A stretch of DNA of 64,000 bases, taken from assembly GCA_035549195.1 (NCBI GenBank), contig DASZRK010000012.1:1-64000 (forward strand), read 5' to 3'. The notes under the pieces are model-generated. The model was not told where the DNA came from. It made no database searches and saw nothing but the letters and a program-made list of their open reading frames with translations. Shown one piece after another: positions 1 to 10,100 of the stretch (position 1 is the stretch's first letter; the number at the start of each line of letters is the position of its first letter). The position numbers and the translations under genes are program-made. Source of the DNA: a bacterium. Its GTDB lineage: Bacteria; Oederibacteriota; Muellerivitia; Muellerivitales; Muellerivitaceae.

Positions 1-480
1 GTATTCACCGGCCAAAATCTTGACACGGACGCCGTTCTTTTCAACGATCGGGAGTTTTTCCGAGGCAATGTCCTGGTATTTGGGTTCGGTCATCTTGAAT
101 TGACCGGGAAGGTTCAACCAAAGTTGATATCCCCAGGCGAGCCCATCGGTCTGTTCAGGCATCTCGCTGTGGATGATGCCGCGCCCTGCCGTCATCCATT
201 GGACCGAACCGGCGGTCAGGTGTCCCTCGTGGCCTTTCGAGTCCCGATGCGTGAAGGCCCCGGCCATCATGTAGGTAATGGTCTCGAAACCCCGGTGCGG
301 ATGGTCCGGGAACCCGCCGGCGTAATCGTTCGGATCGTCGTTCTTGAATTCGTCCAAGAGCAGGAAGGGATCCAATTGGTTGAGCTCAGGAGAGCCCAGG
401 ATCCTCTTGAGCTTGACCCCGGCCCCGTCGGATGTATCCATTCCCCGGATGATCTTGGTGATTTCCCTTTGATTTTCCAT
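1..480 (-). CDS. Pirin family protein (partial, 3' end beyond window)
   Basis: The minus strand reads 160 codons from ATG at 480 to the window edge without a stop. The product is the N-terminal cupin domain of a pirin. It shows the family's metal-site residues in DHPHRGFETITYMMAG and HSEMP, plus the GSVQWMTAGRGIIHSE stretch. Pirins are cytoplasmic Fe-binding cupins; some act as quercetinases or as redox-dependent cofactors, but the specific role here cannot be told. A GGAG ribosome site lies 6 bases before the ATG and a TATAAG box further upstream, so the start is secure. It diverges from the sensory island on the other strand. Confidence 0.93.
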   Translation of the reverse strand, partial: MENQREITKIIRGMDTSDGAGVKLKRILGSPELNQLDPFLLLDEFKNDDPNDYAGGFPDHPHRGFETITYMMAGAFTHRDSKGHEGHLTAGSVQWMTAGRGIIHSEMPEQTDGLAWGYQLWLNLPGQFKMTEPKYQDIASEKLPIVEKNGVRVKILAGEY

Positions 481-719
481 GGTTTTCTCCTTATATCTGT
501 CCCTCAATGTAAGGAAAAAAGCGGGAAGGTCCAGGGAAAGGCCTTTCAATCGGGTCACCCATGGGAAACCGGACGTTAAAACTAATTTATTTTTCATGTT
601 TTTCAACCGATTTGGTTTAAATCCCGGCCCAAAAAATAGCACGATTAGTGTCGTATTTTGCAAATGACCGGAAAGAGAAATCCAAATCAAATTCGTTCCT
701 GGTTAGAATAACGCACAGA

Positions 720-737
720 CGATTAATGCCTTAATCG
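720..737. promoter_or_regulatory. Inverted repeat upstream of receptor operon
   Basis: CGATTAA and TTAATCG are perfect 7-base arms around TGCC. The repeat lies just downstream of the possible -10 at 704-709, so it would overlap the transcription start. A second small palindrome (CGGTCAACCG) follows at about 748-757. It could be a repressor site or a 5' stem of the mRNA; there is no direct evidence for either. Confidence 0.35.
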
Positions 738-895
738 ACCAACCCATCGGTCAACCGACCTCAACTTCCGGTTAAGGACAGAACATGCGGATACCCTCGA
801 TTTTCAACTGCGGTCGTTCTTCTTCCCTCGATAAGTTCTTTCGCTCGAATTTTTTTCTTCCTTTTTCACGCCGGAGTGCGGGGTGCCCGCTCTTG

Positions 896-911
896 TACGC
901 ATCATTGCGTA
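896..911. promoter_or_regulatory. Inverted repeat just before the receptor ribosome site
   Basis: TACGCA and TGCGTA are perfect 6-base arms around TCAT. They end 10 bases before the ribosome-binding sequence AGGAGG (920-925) of the receptor gene. As RNA it would form a small hairpin next to the ribosome site; as DNA it could be an operator. Confidence 0.35.
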
Positions 912-934
912 TTAAATCCAGGAGGAGCGAACTT

Positions 935-3052
935 ATGGATCCGACCGGCTTTAAAGCCGTCGAAAATTCCCAGGCCGATTCGCGGGTCGGGGTCTTTTCC
1001 GGTCGGAAGCCGCTTCTTCCGTGGATCTTTGGCGCATTGGCGTTGCTGCTCTTCGTCCAAACCACACCGCTTGGCGCCCAAACCCTGGAGGACGGGTCCT
1101 CGCCTACGGATTATAAGAAGATGAGCCTGGAAGACCTGATGAACATGGATGTCACTTCCGTGGAAAAACAGGCGGTCCCTTATGGGCGGGCGCCGGCCGC
1201 CATCGTGGTCGTCACGGGGGATGAGATCCATCGGTCCGGCGTTTCGAGCATTCCGGAGGCCCTGCGGTTGGCGGATAACTTGGAAGTGGCCCAGCTCTCT
1301 TCCTCGGGTTGGAACATCAGCGCCCGGGGGTTCAATGCATCCGTGGGCAATAAGATCCTAGCCCTCATGGACGGCCGCAGCATTTATACCGCTCTTTTTT
1401 CGGGTGTGATCTGGAGCTCCCAGGATTACTTTCTTCAAGACATTGACCGGATCGAGGTCATCAGCGGTCCCGGGGGGACCCTTTGGGGCGCTAATGCGGT
1501 CAATGGGGTCATCAATATCACCACCAAGAGCGCCAAGGACACCCAAGGGTTCCTTTTGGAAGGAGGGGGAGGGACCCAACCGCGGGATTTCTTCGGGGCA
1601 AGATATGGGGGGGTGTTGGCGGAGGGTTTGTATTACCGGGTTTACGCTAAATATTTCGACAGGGCTTCGGAAAATTATCCGGATGGGACCGACGCCCAAG
1701 ACCATTGGGACCGTGGTCAAGGAGGTTTCCGCATCGATAATGATCCAACCTCAACGGATTATTTCACTCTCCAGGGCGATCTTTTCGGGAGTGATACGAG
1801 TGTCATGCCTGGCGGGGAAGGGATGAACAGGGCCGACGGTTCGTCGGTCGGGGGGAATTTGCTGGGGCGGTGGACCCGCCGTTTCACGCAAGAGGATGAC
1901 CTCACGGTCCAGGTTTATTTCGATCGTAACCACATGGAAGCCCCCTTCCAAGGGGCTGATGCTTTTCCGGCGTTCCCTCCCTTCTACCCCGCTTCTCCCG
2001 CGATCCCACCGGGGACCCTGAAGGATGACCTTTCCACCTATGACCTCGACCTTCACGACCGGTTCCCGCTCGACGATAGGAATCGGGTCGTCTGGGGCCT
2101 GGGATACCGGTTCACCCACGAGGCCATCGAGAATGCACCGGTGGTGGGTTTTGTTCCTGGGACGCGGGACCTGAACCTTTTCAGCGGTTTCGCCCAGGAT
2201 GAGGTCAAAGTTTGGGAGGATTTCTTTCTCACGTTGGGGAGCAAGGTCGAGCACAACGATTATACGGGTTATGAATTTGAACCGAACGGCCGCCTCCAGT
2301 GGAACGTTTCGGACAAACAAATGGTCTGGGGGGCGGTCTCGCGGGCGGTTCGGACGCCTTCGCATTATGACCGGGACCTGGAACAACCGGGACCCGATCA
2401 TCCTTATATCTTCAAGGTCATCCCCAATTCGGATTTCGTCTCGGAGAACGTGGTGGCCTATGAACTGGGCTACCGGGCCCAGTTTGATCCAAAAACAACC
2501 GGTTCACTCTCCCTTTTCTTCAACAATTATGACCACTTGCGCAGCCAGGCCAGCACGATCGTTATGGGCGATCCCAATGCCCTTATCCAGCTTTATTTCC
2601 AAAATGAACTGATGGCTCAGACCTATGGATTGGAGCTCGCCACCGATTATCAAGCCCTGGATGGATGGCGCCTCCATTTCGGCTATGACCTGCTCCAGGA
2701 GAACATTTGGGTGGGGCCCGGGGGCGATCAGAATAACGGACTCAATGAGACGGCCGATCCGATCAATCAAGTTTTCCTGCGGTCGGCGATGGACCTGCCG
2801 GCCGGTTTCGAACTGGATGGGTCCTTCCGTTGGATCGATGCCGTTCATAACAATGACGCCAGTACCCCAGGATTGGTGCCTGACTACGCTGAATTGAATG
2901 TCCGTTTGGGATGGAAGGTCGACAAGGGCGTTGAGATATCGGTGGTGGGACAAAATCTGCTGCATGATCACCATGTGGAAGGTGGATATCCTGGACCGGC
3001 CCAGGAAGAGATCGCTCGCAGCGTCTATGGAAAGGCGGACTTGCGGTTTTGA
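935..3052 (+). CDS. TonB-dependent outer-membrane receptor
   Basis: 705 residues. After a signal peptide ending near GAQ (about residue 49) comes a short SLEDLMNMDVTSVEK segment typical of receptors found with YfiR-like proteins. Then follow the plug domain (about 65-175, with GWNISARGFN, LMDGRSIY, DIDRIEVISGPGGTLWGANAVNGVINI) and a beta-barrel ending in the usual C-terminal Phe. It should take up a chelate or ligand across the outer membrane using TonB energy. ATG 935 is chosen because AGGAGG lies 9 bases before it; an upstream extension to 785 lacks such a site. The 3' end overlaps the next gene. The ligand is unknown. Confidence 0.93.
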   Translation: MDPTGFKAVENSQADSRVGVFSGRKPLLPWIFGALALLLFVQTTPLGAQTLEDGSSPTDYKKMSLEDLMNMDVTSVEKQAVPYGRAPAAIVVVTGDEIHRSGVSSIPEALRLADNLEVAQLSSSGWNISARGFNASVGNKILALMDGRSIYTALFSGVIWSSQDYFLQDIDRIEVISGPGGTLWGANAVNGVINITTKSAKDTQGFLLEGGGGTQPRDFFGARYGGVLAEGLYYRVYAKYFDRASENYPDGTDAQDHWDRGQGGFRIDNDPTSTDYFTLQGDLFGSDTSVMPGGEGMNRADGSSVGGNLLGRWTRRFTQEDDLTVQVYFDRNHMEAPFQGADAFPAFPPFYPASPAIPPGTLKDDLSTYDLDLHDRFPLDDRNRVVWGLGYRFTHEAIENAPVVGFVPGTRDLNLFSGFAQDEVKVWEDFFLTLGSKVEHNDYTGYEFEPNGRLQWNVSDKQMVWGAVSRAVRTPSHYDRDLEQPGPDHPYIFKVIPNSDFVSENVVAYELGYRAQFDPKTTGSLSLFFNNYDHLRSQASTIVMGDPNALIQLYFQNELMAQTYGLELATDYQALDGWRLHFGYDLLQENIWVGPGGDQNNGLNETADPINQVFLRSAMDLPAGFELDGSFRWIDAVHNNDASTPGLVPDYAELNVRLGWKVDKGVEISVVGQNLLHDHHVEGGYPGPAQEEIARSVYGKADLRF

Positions 3053-3618
3053 ACTGGAGCCTTGGAAGGAAAACCTATCTAGTCCCGGCTCTTTTCCTTG
3101 TCTTGAGCCTTCACCCGGTCGTCATGGGTTTTGCGCGAGCCGAGATCTCCAAGGAGTACCAGGTCAAGGCGGTGTTCCTCTTCAATTTCGCCCAATTCGT
3201 CCAATGGCCGAAAACGGCCTTCGAAAAACCGGACGCGCCCTTTTGCATCGGGGTCCTGGGCGACGATCCCTTCGACGGATTCATCGATGAGACCATAAAA
3301 GGGGAGAAGGTGAACGGTCATCCCATGGTCATCCACCGCTTTCATAGTTCCGAGGAGGCCAAGAACTGCCAGATCCTTTTTGTCAGCCATTCGGCGGAAG
3401 GGGAGGTGGGCCGGATCCTGCGGGACCTAAAAGGGCAGGACGTCTTGACCGTGGGCGACGACTCGAGGTTCACCGATAGCGGGGGCGTCATCGGCTTCTT
3501 CCTGGAAAACAACAAGATCCGTTTCAAGATCAATCTGGAAGCCGCCAAAAGGGGACATTTGGTCATCAGTTCCAAGATCCTGAGGCTCGCAGAAGTCTCC
3601 GGACCCGGCAAGGAGTAA
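3049..3618 (+). CDS. YfiR family (DUF4154) periplasmic protein
   Basis: 189 residues with a signal peptide (cleavage near residue 31, after ARA) and a single YfiR/DUF4154 domain: KAVFLFNFAQFVQWP at the front, then CQILFVSHSAEGEV and GGVIGFFLENNKIRFKIN. In Pseudomonas, YfiR is a periplasmic inhibitor that holds back a membrane signalling enzyme; relatives often sit with a TonB-dependent receptor and a histidine kinase, as here. The start is TTG 3049, sharing bases with the receptor stop (TTGA), and it is the only start that preserves the signal peptide. I infer that it relays receptor or periplasmic state to the kinase that follows. Confidence 0.85.
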   Translation: MNWSLGRKTYLVPALFLVLSLHPVVMGFARAEISKEYQVKAVFLFNFAQFVQWPKTAFEKPDAPFCIGVLGDDPFDGFIDETIKGEKVNGHPMVIHRFHSSEEAKNCQILFVSHSAEGEVGRILRDLKGQDVLTVGDDSRFTDSGGVIGFFLENNKIRFKINLEAAKRGHLVISSKILRLAEVSGPGKE

Positions 3619-3621
3619 GGA

Positions 3622-6195
3622 ATGTTCCTGGACAACATGCCCATCCGCCGAAAGCTCATGATGGTCCTTCTATTGACCAGCGGGTCGGTCCTGTTGCTGA
3701 CGTGGGTCTCCTTCATCACCTATGAAGTGGTGACCCTTCACCGGGGCATGGTCGACAGTTTAACGACCCGTTCCCGCATCATCGCCTCCAACGTGACCGC
3801 GGCGTTGGCTTTCCAGAACGAATCGGACGCCACGCAGGTCCTGGCTTCCCTCAAGACGGACCGGCGGATCCTCGCGGCCTGCGTTTATGACCTGAAGGGG
3901 AGGATCTTCGCCCGCTATCCGGGCGACAAGCCTGCCGCCGATTTTCCCGATAGCTCGGGGACCACCGGATACCGGAACGGCTACCTGGAAGTCTTCGCCC
4001 CGGTCACGGAAGGCGACCACCCCTACGGGACCATTTTCCTACGATCCAACCTTTCCGCTTTGACCGACCGCTATTGGGCCTATGCCTGGCTCTCGGCCTC
4101 CGTCATCGCGGGGTCCTTGCTGTTGGGTTACCTGCTCGCCGTTGCCCTGCAAGCACAGATCTCCGGGCCCATCCTGGCCCTTTCGGAAGTGGCCCGGAAG
4201 ATCACCCGGGACCAGGATTTCTCCCTCCGCATCCCGAAGGGCGGTCGTGACGAGATGGGGACCCTCCAGGATTCCTTCAATCGGATGCTGGAGGAGGTCC
4301 AGACCCAACAACGCATCGTGCTCGAAAGAACGAGGCTCCTGGACCTGGTCATGCGCAACATGTCGGAAGGCATCGTGGTGGCGGACCAAGAAGGGCGTAT
4401 GACCTATTTCAACCAGGCGGCCGAAAGGATCGTGGGGAAGGGCATCTCTTCCCAAGGGCCGTCCCAATGGACAAAGGAATATGGGGTCTTTCGGGAAGAC
4501 AAGGTGACCCCTTATCCTGAACAGGAATCGCCCTTGGTCTTGGCCGTGCAGGGGAAGGAAGCGAACGGCGTGATCCAGTTCCTCAGGAACGCGGGCAATC
4601 CGGAAGGGGTGTTCATTAGCGTTAATGCACGGCCTTTGAAGGACGAGGATGGCAAAGTGAACGGTGGGTTGGTGGTGTTGCATGACCTGACCGCGGCCTT
4701 GAAAGCGGAAGCGGATTTGCGGGCCTCGGAAGCCAATTATCGTGAGATATTCGAGAAGATCAGCGATACGCTTTATGTCCACGACCTGAAAACGGGGCGG
4801 ATATTGGACGTGAACAACCGGGTCACCGAATTGATCGGCTATACCCGGAATGAAGTGCTTGGGTCCGATCCCGCCCTGTTCACCACCGGCAACCCCGGCT
4901 ATACCCTGGCGGATGCGGCCGCCTGGATGAAAAGGGCCCAGGACGAAGGGCCCCAGATCTTCGAATGGCAGGCGCGCCATAAGAACGGGGAGGTCCGTTG
5001 GGTTGAGGTCCATTTACGCCGGACCGTCATCGGGGGGCAGGATCGCCTGTTGGCCATGGTGCGGGACATTTCGGAACGCCGCCGGTTACAAGAGACCTTG
5101 AAGGCGCAGGACTTCGTATCCTCGATCCTCGAGAACGTCCCGAACATGATCTTCGTGAAGGAGGCCAAGGACCTCCGTTTCGTCATGTTCAATAAGGCCG
5201 GGGAGGAGCTCCTGGGCCTTTCCCGGGCCGAGCTGATCGGTAAGAACGACCATGACCTTTTCCCCGCCGAACAAGCGGAATTCTTCATTTCCAAGGATCG
5301 GGCCGTCCTGAACGGGGGAAAGCTCCTGGATATCCCGGAAGAATCCATCGATACCAAGGAGAACGGCCGAAGGACCCTCCATACCCGTAAGATCCCTGTC
5401 ATGGGAAAGGACGGGAAACCGCTCTATCTTCTCGGGATCTCCGAGGACGTCACGGATCAGAAAGAACGGGAAAGGCTCAGGGTCTATACGGCGGCCCTGG
5501 AGGTCAGCAACAAAGAGCTCCAGGATTTCGTCTTCGTCGCTTCCCACGACCTGCAGGAACCCTTGCGGAAGGTCCAATCCTTCGGGGAGTTCCTCCGGGA
5601 CGAGTTCCAAGAGGTCCTGGGCGAGACGGGCCGCGGCTACGTGGACCGGATGCAGAATGCCGCGGGGCGGATGCAGAGGCTCATCAACGACCTCCTGGCC
5701 CTGACCCGGGTGACGACCAAGGCCAAGCCTTTCCTTCCCGTGGATATGGGCCCGGTCCTGAAGGACGTCCTTTCGGACCTTGAAGTGAGGATCGGCGAGA
5801 GGAAGGCCAAGGTCGAGGTCGGGGAAATGCCGAGGATCGAGGCCGATGCCACCCAGATGCGTCAATTGTTCCAAAACCTCATCGGGAACGCCTTGAAATT
5901 CCAAAGGCCAGGGGTGGAACCTGAGGTGAAAGTGGGCGCCCAGATCGCGGGGAACGGAAAGACCTGCCGGTTCACGGTCGAGGACAACGGCATCGGTTTC
6001 GACAACAAATACGCCGACCAGATCTTTAAGGTCTTCGAGAGACTTCACGGGAAGGACGAATATGAGGGGACCGGCATCGGGTTGGCGGTCTGCCGTAAGG
6101 TGGTGGAAAGGCACGGAGGGAGCATCCGGGCGGAAGGAAAGCCGGGGCAAGGAGCCTGTTTCATCGTTGAGCTGCCGGTCCATCACAAAGCTTGA
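3622..6195 (+). CDS. Membrane sensor histidine kinase (CHASE-type, HAMP, 3 PAS)
   Basis: 857 residues. The order is TM helix (about 10-32), periplasmic CHASE8-like domain (40-140), TM helix (155-177), HAMP (178-230), PAS near 239-350, 368-485 and 493-620, HisKA with the phospho-accepting His642 in SHDLQEPLRKV, and an ATPase domain (from 739) with DNGIGF and GTGIGLAV boxes. The HDLQEPLRKV H-box is the kind found in phytochrome-like kinases that pair with Rcp1-type regulators, and two such regulators follow directly. It starts 3 bases after the YfiR-like gene. Inference: the periplasmic part senses the YfiR-like protein or its cargo. Confidence 0.93.
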   Translation: MFLDNMPIRRKLMMVLLLTSGSVLLLTWVSFITYEVVTLHRGMVDSLTTRSRIIASNVTAALAFQNESDATQVLASLKTDRRILAACVYDLKGRIFARYPGDKPAADFPDSSGTTGYRNGYLEVFAPVTEGDHPYGTIFLRSNLSALTDRYWAYAWLSASVIAGSLLLGYLLAVALQAQISGPILALSEVARKITRDQDFSLRIPKGGRDEMGTLQDSFNRMLEEVQTQQRIVLERTRLLDLVMRNMSEGIVVADQEGRMTYFNQAAERIVGKGISSQGPSQWTKEYGVFREDKVTPYPEQESPLVLAVQGKEANGVIQFLRNAGNPEGVFISVNARPLKDEDGKVNGGLVVLHDLTAALKAEADLRASEANYREIFEKISDTLYVHDLKTGRILDVNNRVTELIGYTRNEVLGSDPALFTTGNPGYTLADAAAWMKRAQDEGPQIFEWQARHKNGEVRWVEVHLRRTVIGGQDRLLAMVRDISERRRLQETLKAQDFVSSILENVPNMIFVKEAKDLRFVMFNKAGEELLGLSRAELIGKNDHDLFPAEQAEFFISKDRAVLNGGKLLDIPEESIDTKENGRRTLHTRKIPVMGKDGKPLYLLGISEDVTDQKERERLRVYTAALEVSNKELQDFVFVASHDLQEPLRKVQSFGEFLRDEFQEVLGETGRGYVDRMQNAAGRMQRLINDLLALTRVTTKAKPFLPVDMGPVLKDVLSDLEVRIGERKAKVEVGEMPRIEADATQMRQLFQNLIGNALKFQRPGVEPEVKVGAQIAGNGKTCRFTVEDNGIGFDNKYADQIFKVFERLHGKDEYEGTGIGLAVCRKVVERHGGSIRAEGKPGQGACFIVELPVHHKA

Positions 6196-6209
6196 AGCAA
6201 GGGGGGGAT

Positions 6210-6677
6210 ATGTCCGAGGACAAATCGATGCTGCCGATCCTGATGGTGGACGATGACAAGGACGACCGGTTCCTGACGGAAAAGGCACTGCGGGCGAACC
6301 GGGTCATCAATCCGATCCGATTCTTGGAGGATGGGGAGGAAATGCTCGAATATCTCCAGCGGAAGGGGAAGTTCCTGTCGCCGGGGTCCGCTCCGAAGCC
6401 TTGCTTCATCCTTTTGGACCTGAACATGCCCAAAATGGACGGCCGCCAGGCCCTGGAGATCCTCAAGGCCGATCCCGAGCTACGCCGTATCCCGGTGGTG
6501 ATCCTGACCACCTCCCAAGCGGAGGAAGACATCATCCGCAGCTACAACCTGGGGGCCAACTCCTTCATCACGAAACCGATCAATTTCGACCGTTTGGTCG
6601 AATTAATGGCTTCCTTGAAAGAGTATTGGCTGGAGATCGTTGAATTGCCCACCGCGGCAACGGAGCCCGGCCATTGA
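6210..6677 (+). CDS. Rcp1-like single-domain response regulator (first copy)
   Basis: 155 residues, a single receiver domain without an output domain. The acidic pocket is D14-D16, the phospho-acceptor is D70 in LLDLNMPKMDG, the switch Thr lies in ILTTSQAEED and the Lys in ITKPINF. The insertion between beta-2 and beta-3 and the NLGANSFITKP motif are typical of the Rcp1 family. ATG 6210 has a G-rich ribosome site directly before it. It probably takes phosphate from the preceding kinase and passes it by protein contact. The next gene is a clear paralogue. Confidence 0.92.
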   Translation: MSEDKSMLPILMVDDDKDDRFLTEKALRANRVINPIRFLEDGEEMLEYLQRKGKFLSPGSAPKPCFILLDLNMPKMDGRQALEILKADPELRRIPVVILTTSQAEEDIIRSYNLGANSFITKPINFDRLVELMASLKEYWLEIVELPTAATEPGH

Positions 6678-6710
6678 GCCCATCCGGAAAGAAAACGAAG
6701 GAGGAAGGTC

Positions 6711-7178
6711 ATGCAGGGTGATCCAACGAAAGCCCGCCCCATACTGGTGGTGGACGATGATGCCGACGACCGGATGATGATCGAGAAGGCCTTGCGGAAG
6801 GAAGGGGTCGAGAACCCCATCCGGTTCCTGGGGAACGGCGAGGAACTGATGGATTACCTTAAACGGAAAGGTGATTTCTCCAAGATCGAGGACCTGTGGC
6901 CCTGTTTCATCCTTTTGGACCTGAACATGCCCCGTATGGACGGGCGGAAGGCCCTTCTTTTCATCAAGGCCGATCCAGAGGTCAAGAAGATCCCGGTGCT
7001 GGTCCTCAGTACCTCCAACGCGGAGGAAGACATCATGAGGAGTTACAACCTGGGCGCCAACTCCTTCATCCGCAAACCGGTGAATTTCGAGGACCTGCTG
7101 GCCATGGCCCGGTCCCTCAAGAACTATTGGTTGAAGCTCGTCGAGTTGCCGCCCGGCAACAGTTTGGCCCATCCGTGA
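6711..7178 (+). CDS. Rcp1-like single-domain response regulator (second copy)
   Basis: 155 residues, same length and layout as the preceding regulator and clearly a tandem duplicate: both share NPIRFL, PCFILLDLNMP, AEEDI, RSYNLGANSFI and a YWL..VELP tail. Phospho-acceptor D70; acidic residues D15-D17. The ribosome site is AGGAGGAAGG before ATG 6711. The stop overlaps the GTG start of the hybrid kinase (GTGA), so the two should be translationally coupled. Confidence 0.92.
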   Translation: MQGDPTKARPILVVDDDADDRMMIEKALRKEGVENPIRFLGNGEELMDYLKRKGDFSKIEDLWPCFILLDLNMPRMDGRKALLFIKADPEVKKIPVLVLSTSNAEEDIMRSYNLGANSFIRKPVNFEDLLAMARSLKNYWLKLVELPPGNSLAHP

Positions 7179-10100
7179 CGGCGGCTCCGGTCCGGATCCT
7201 GGTCGTCGAGGACGACGCGGATGACTTCCTCATCCTGCGGAAGATCTTCGATGGCTTGAAAAGAGGGACCTACGAATTGGACCGGGTGGAGACCTATGCC
7301 TCGGCCTTGAAAAAACTGGAAAGCGGGGGTCATGACCTCTGCCTGTTGGATTTCCGCCTGGAAGGCCGCAATGGCCTTGAACTTCTCCAAGAATTAAGGC
7401 GAAAAGGCTCGACCCTGCCGGTCATCTTCCTGACGGGCCTCGGCTCCGGGGATATGGACCTGGAGGCCATGCGGCTGGGGGCCTCGGATTTCCTCCACAA
7501 GGACAGGCTCGATCCCGATTCCCTGGAACGGTCGATCCGCTATTCTCTGGAGCGCCGAAAGGCGGAGGAGAACCGCTTCCGTCTCGCCTCGATCGTAGAA
7601 TCCTCCCACGATGCCATCTACCTGGTCGGCTCCGGGGGCGAGATCCTGAGCTGGAACCCCGGCGCCCAGAGGACATATCGTTATACCCCCGATGAGATCA
7701 TCGGACGTCCCGTGCTTTCGTTGGTCCCGAAGGAACGGCAGGAGGAATTCGATCGACATCTGCGGGTGACCCGACAAGGGAAAAGCGCGGTCAACCTGCT
7801 GGAAACCCACCTGACCAAAAATGGGGGCAAGGCACGCCTTTCGATCTGCCTGTCGCCGGTCCAGGATCCCGGGGGAAAGGCGATGAATGTCTCGGTCATC
7901 GCCCGGGACCTGACGGAAAGCGAAAGGTCCCGGCTGACCCAGGAAACGTTGAGGGCCGAACGGGACATCCTGCTGGAGAGGCTCCAGACCTACCTGGAAA
8001 AAATGCCCCTGGCCTTCATCCTGACCGACCCCAATTTCAACTATACCTATTGGAACCCCGCCGCCCAGCTCCTGTTCGGATATACCTTCGATGAAGTGGA
8101 AGGGAAACAGGGTCTCCTGATCGGGCCGGAGGCCATGGCCGCCTTGGGCGCCGAGATCCGGGAGACGGTCCAAAAAGGGGGTGGCTTGCGGGGAAAGGCG
8201 ATCACTTGCCGGCGGAAGGGCGGCAAGGAGCTCCTTTGCGAGTGGTACGTTTCCCCCCTTCGGGACGAAGTGGGGCAATTCTCCGGGATGATGTGCATGG
8301 CCCTGGATATCACCGATCGGGCGGCCTCGGAGAAGGCCTTAGCGGAGAGCGAGGAAGGATTCCGCAAGATCTTCCAGGAAAGTCCGATCGGCCTGGCGCT
8401 CGTGGACCTGGATTCGAAGCTCCTTTTCGCCAACCCGGGCCTTGAACATTTTTTGGGTTATGGAAGCAAGGAACTGGTCGGCCGGCCTTTTGGGGAGTTC
8501 ACCCACCCGGAGGATAGGGACAAGGACCTCGAACGTTACCGGGAGCTTTCCGAAGGCAGGATCCACAGTTACGAGATGGATAAACGCTATATCCGGAAGG
8601 ATGGACGGGTGGTCTGGGGACACTTGACGGTGACCCTCATCCGCAACGCGGACGGGAAGTCCCTTTACGCCTTGGGGATGGTCATCGACATCACCGAACG
8701 GATCCAGGCGGAAGAAGCCCAGCGGCGGCTGGCTTCCATCCTGGAACAGACCCAGGACGGGGTCGTGGTCTCGGACACCCGGGGGACCATCCTGGACTGG
8801 AACCAGGGCGCCGAGAGGATCTATGGCTACAAGGCCCGGGAGATCATCGGCCGTTCCAGCGACATCCTGGAACCTTCGGGAAAAAAAGGCGAGATCGACG
8901 AGATGCGCCGAAAGATCATGACGAGTTTGGAGCCCGTCAGTTACGAGACCAACCGGCTCCGCAAGGACGGGCGCCTGATCCATATCGCGGCGACCTTGAG
9001 CCCCATGCGGGACATGGAAGGACGGGTCACCGGTTATTCGGCCATCATCCGGGACATCACCGAACAGAAAAAGGCCGAGGAGGTCCGCGCCCAATTGGCG
9101 GCCATCCTCCAGCAGACCACGGACGCGGTGGTCGGAACGGACCTGGACGGCAATATCTTCAGTTGGAACCGCGGGGCGGAAAACCTGTTCCAATACAGTT
9201 TCGAGGAGGTCCTGGGCCGTCCGGCCACGATCCTCTCTCCCGAGGACCGTAAGCATGAGGCCCAGGAACTGCGGGCCATCGTCCTGGCGGGGGAGAACAT
9301 CTCCGATTTCGAGACGGTCCGGATGCGCAAGGACGAAAAGACCATGGACGTCTCCATCTCCATGTCCCCCATCCGGGACTCCTCGGGAAAGATGATCGGC
9401 GTTTCGGCCATCCACCGCGACATCAGCGAGCGCAAGAAGTCCGAGGAATCCCTGCGCCAACACGAGGAGCAACTACGCCAGATCGAGAAGATGAACGCCA
9501 TCGGCCGGCTGGCGGGCGGTGTGGCCCACGATTTCAACAACCTGCTTTCGGTCATCGGCGGGAACGCCGAGTTCCTGAAGTCCAGCCTGGACGCCAAGAG
9601 CCCCAATCAGGAGGAGGTCGGCGAGATCCAGAAGGCGGTCCAACGGGGGGCCGACCTGGCCAAACAACTGCTGGTCTTCGGCCAGAAACAGGTCTCCCAG
9701 CCCCAGCCGGTGAACCTCAACGAGGTCTCGGCGGACATGAAGAAGATGCTCAAGCGCTTGATCGACGCCAATGTGGAGCTGGCCATCATCCAGGACCCGG
9801 ACCTCCGTCCCATCCTGGCCGATCCGGGCCAGATCCAGCAGATCATCCTGAACCTGGTCATCAACGCCCGGGACGCCATGCCCCAGGGCGGGAACCTCAT
9901 CCTGGAGACGAAACGGGTGCCGGCGGAAAAACTGGAGGCCGAGGGCCGGCCGACGCTCCCTGTCGGGGATTATGTCCGCTTCGCGGTCACCGACACGGGC
10001 ACGGGCATGAGTCCCGAGGTCCAGCGGCATATCTTCGAGCCCTTCTTCACCACCAAGGCCAACAAGGGGACGGGGCTGGGGCTGGCCACGGTCTATACCC

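Larger units (their letters stand above)
481..934. other. Divergent intergenic region, pirin / TonB receptor
   Basis: This 454-base gap is more AT-rich than its surroundings between 570 and 720. It holds the start signals of the pirin gene on the minus strand. On the plus strand there is a possible extended -10 (TGGTTAGAAT, 700-709), which would give a leader of about 220 bases before the receptor gene. An open frame runs through from 785, but it lacks a ribosome site and the strong site is at 921-926. I see no known riboswitch. Confidence 0.6.

Noticed and set aside
785-934. N-terminal extension of the TonB receptor to ATG 785
   Set aside because: No ribosome site, and it would put about 50 charged residues before an already long signal peptide; AGGAGG precedes ATG 935.
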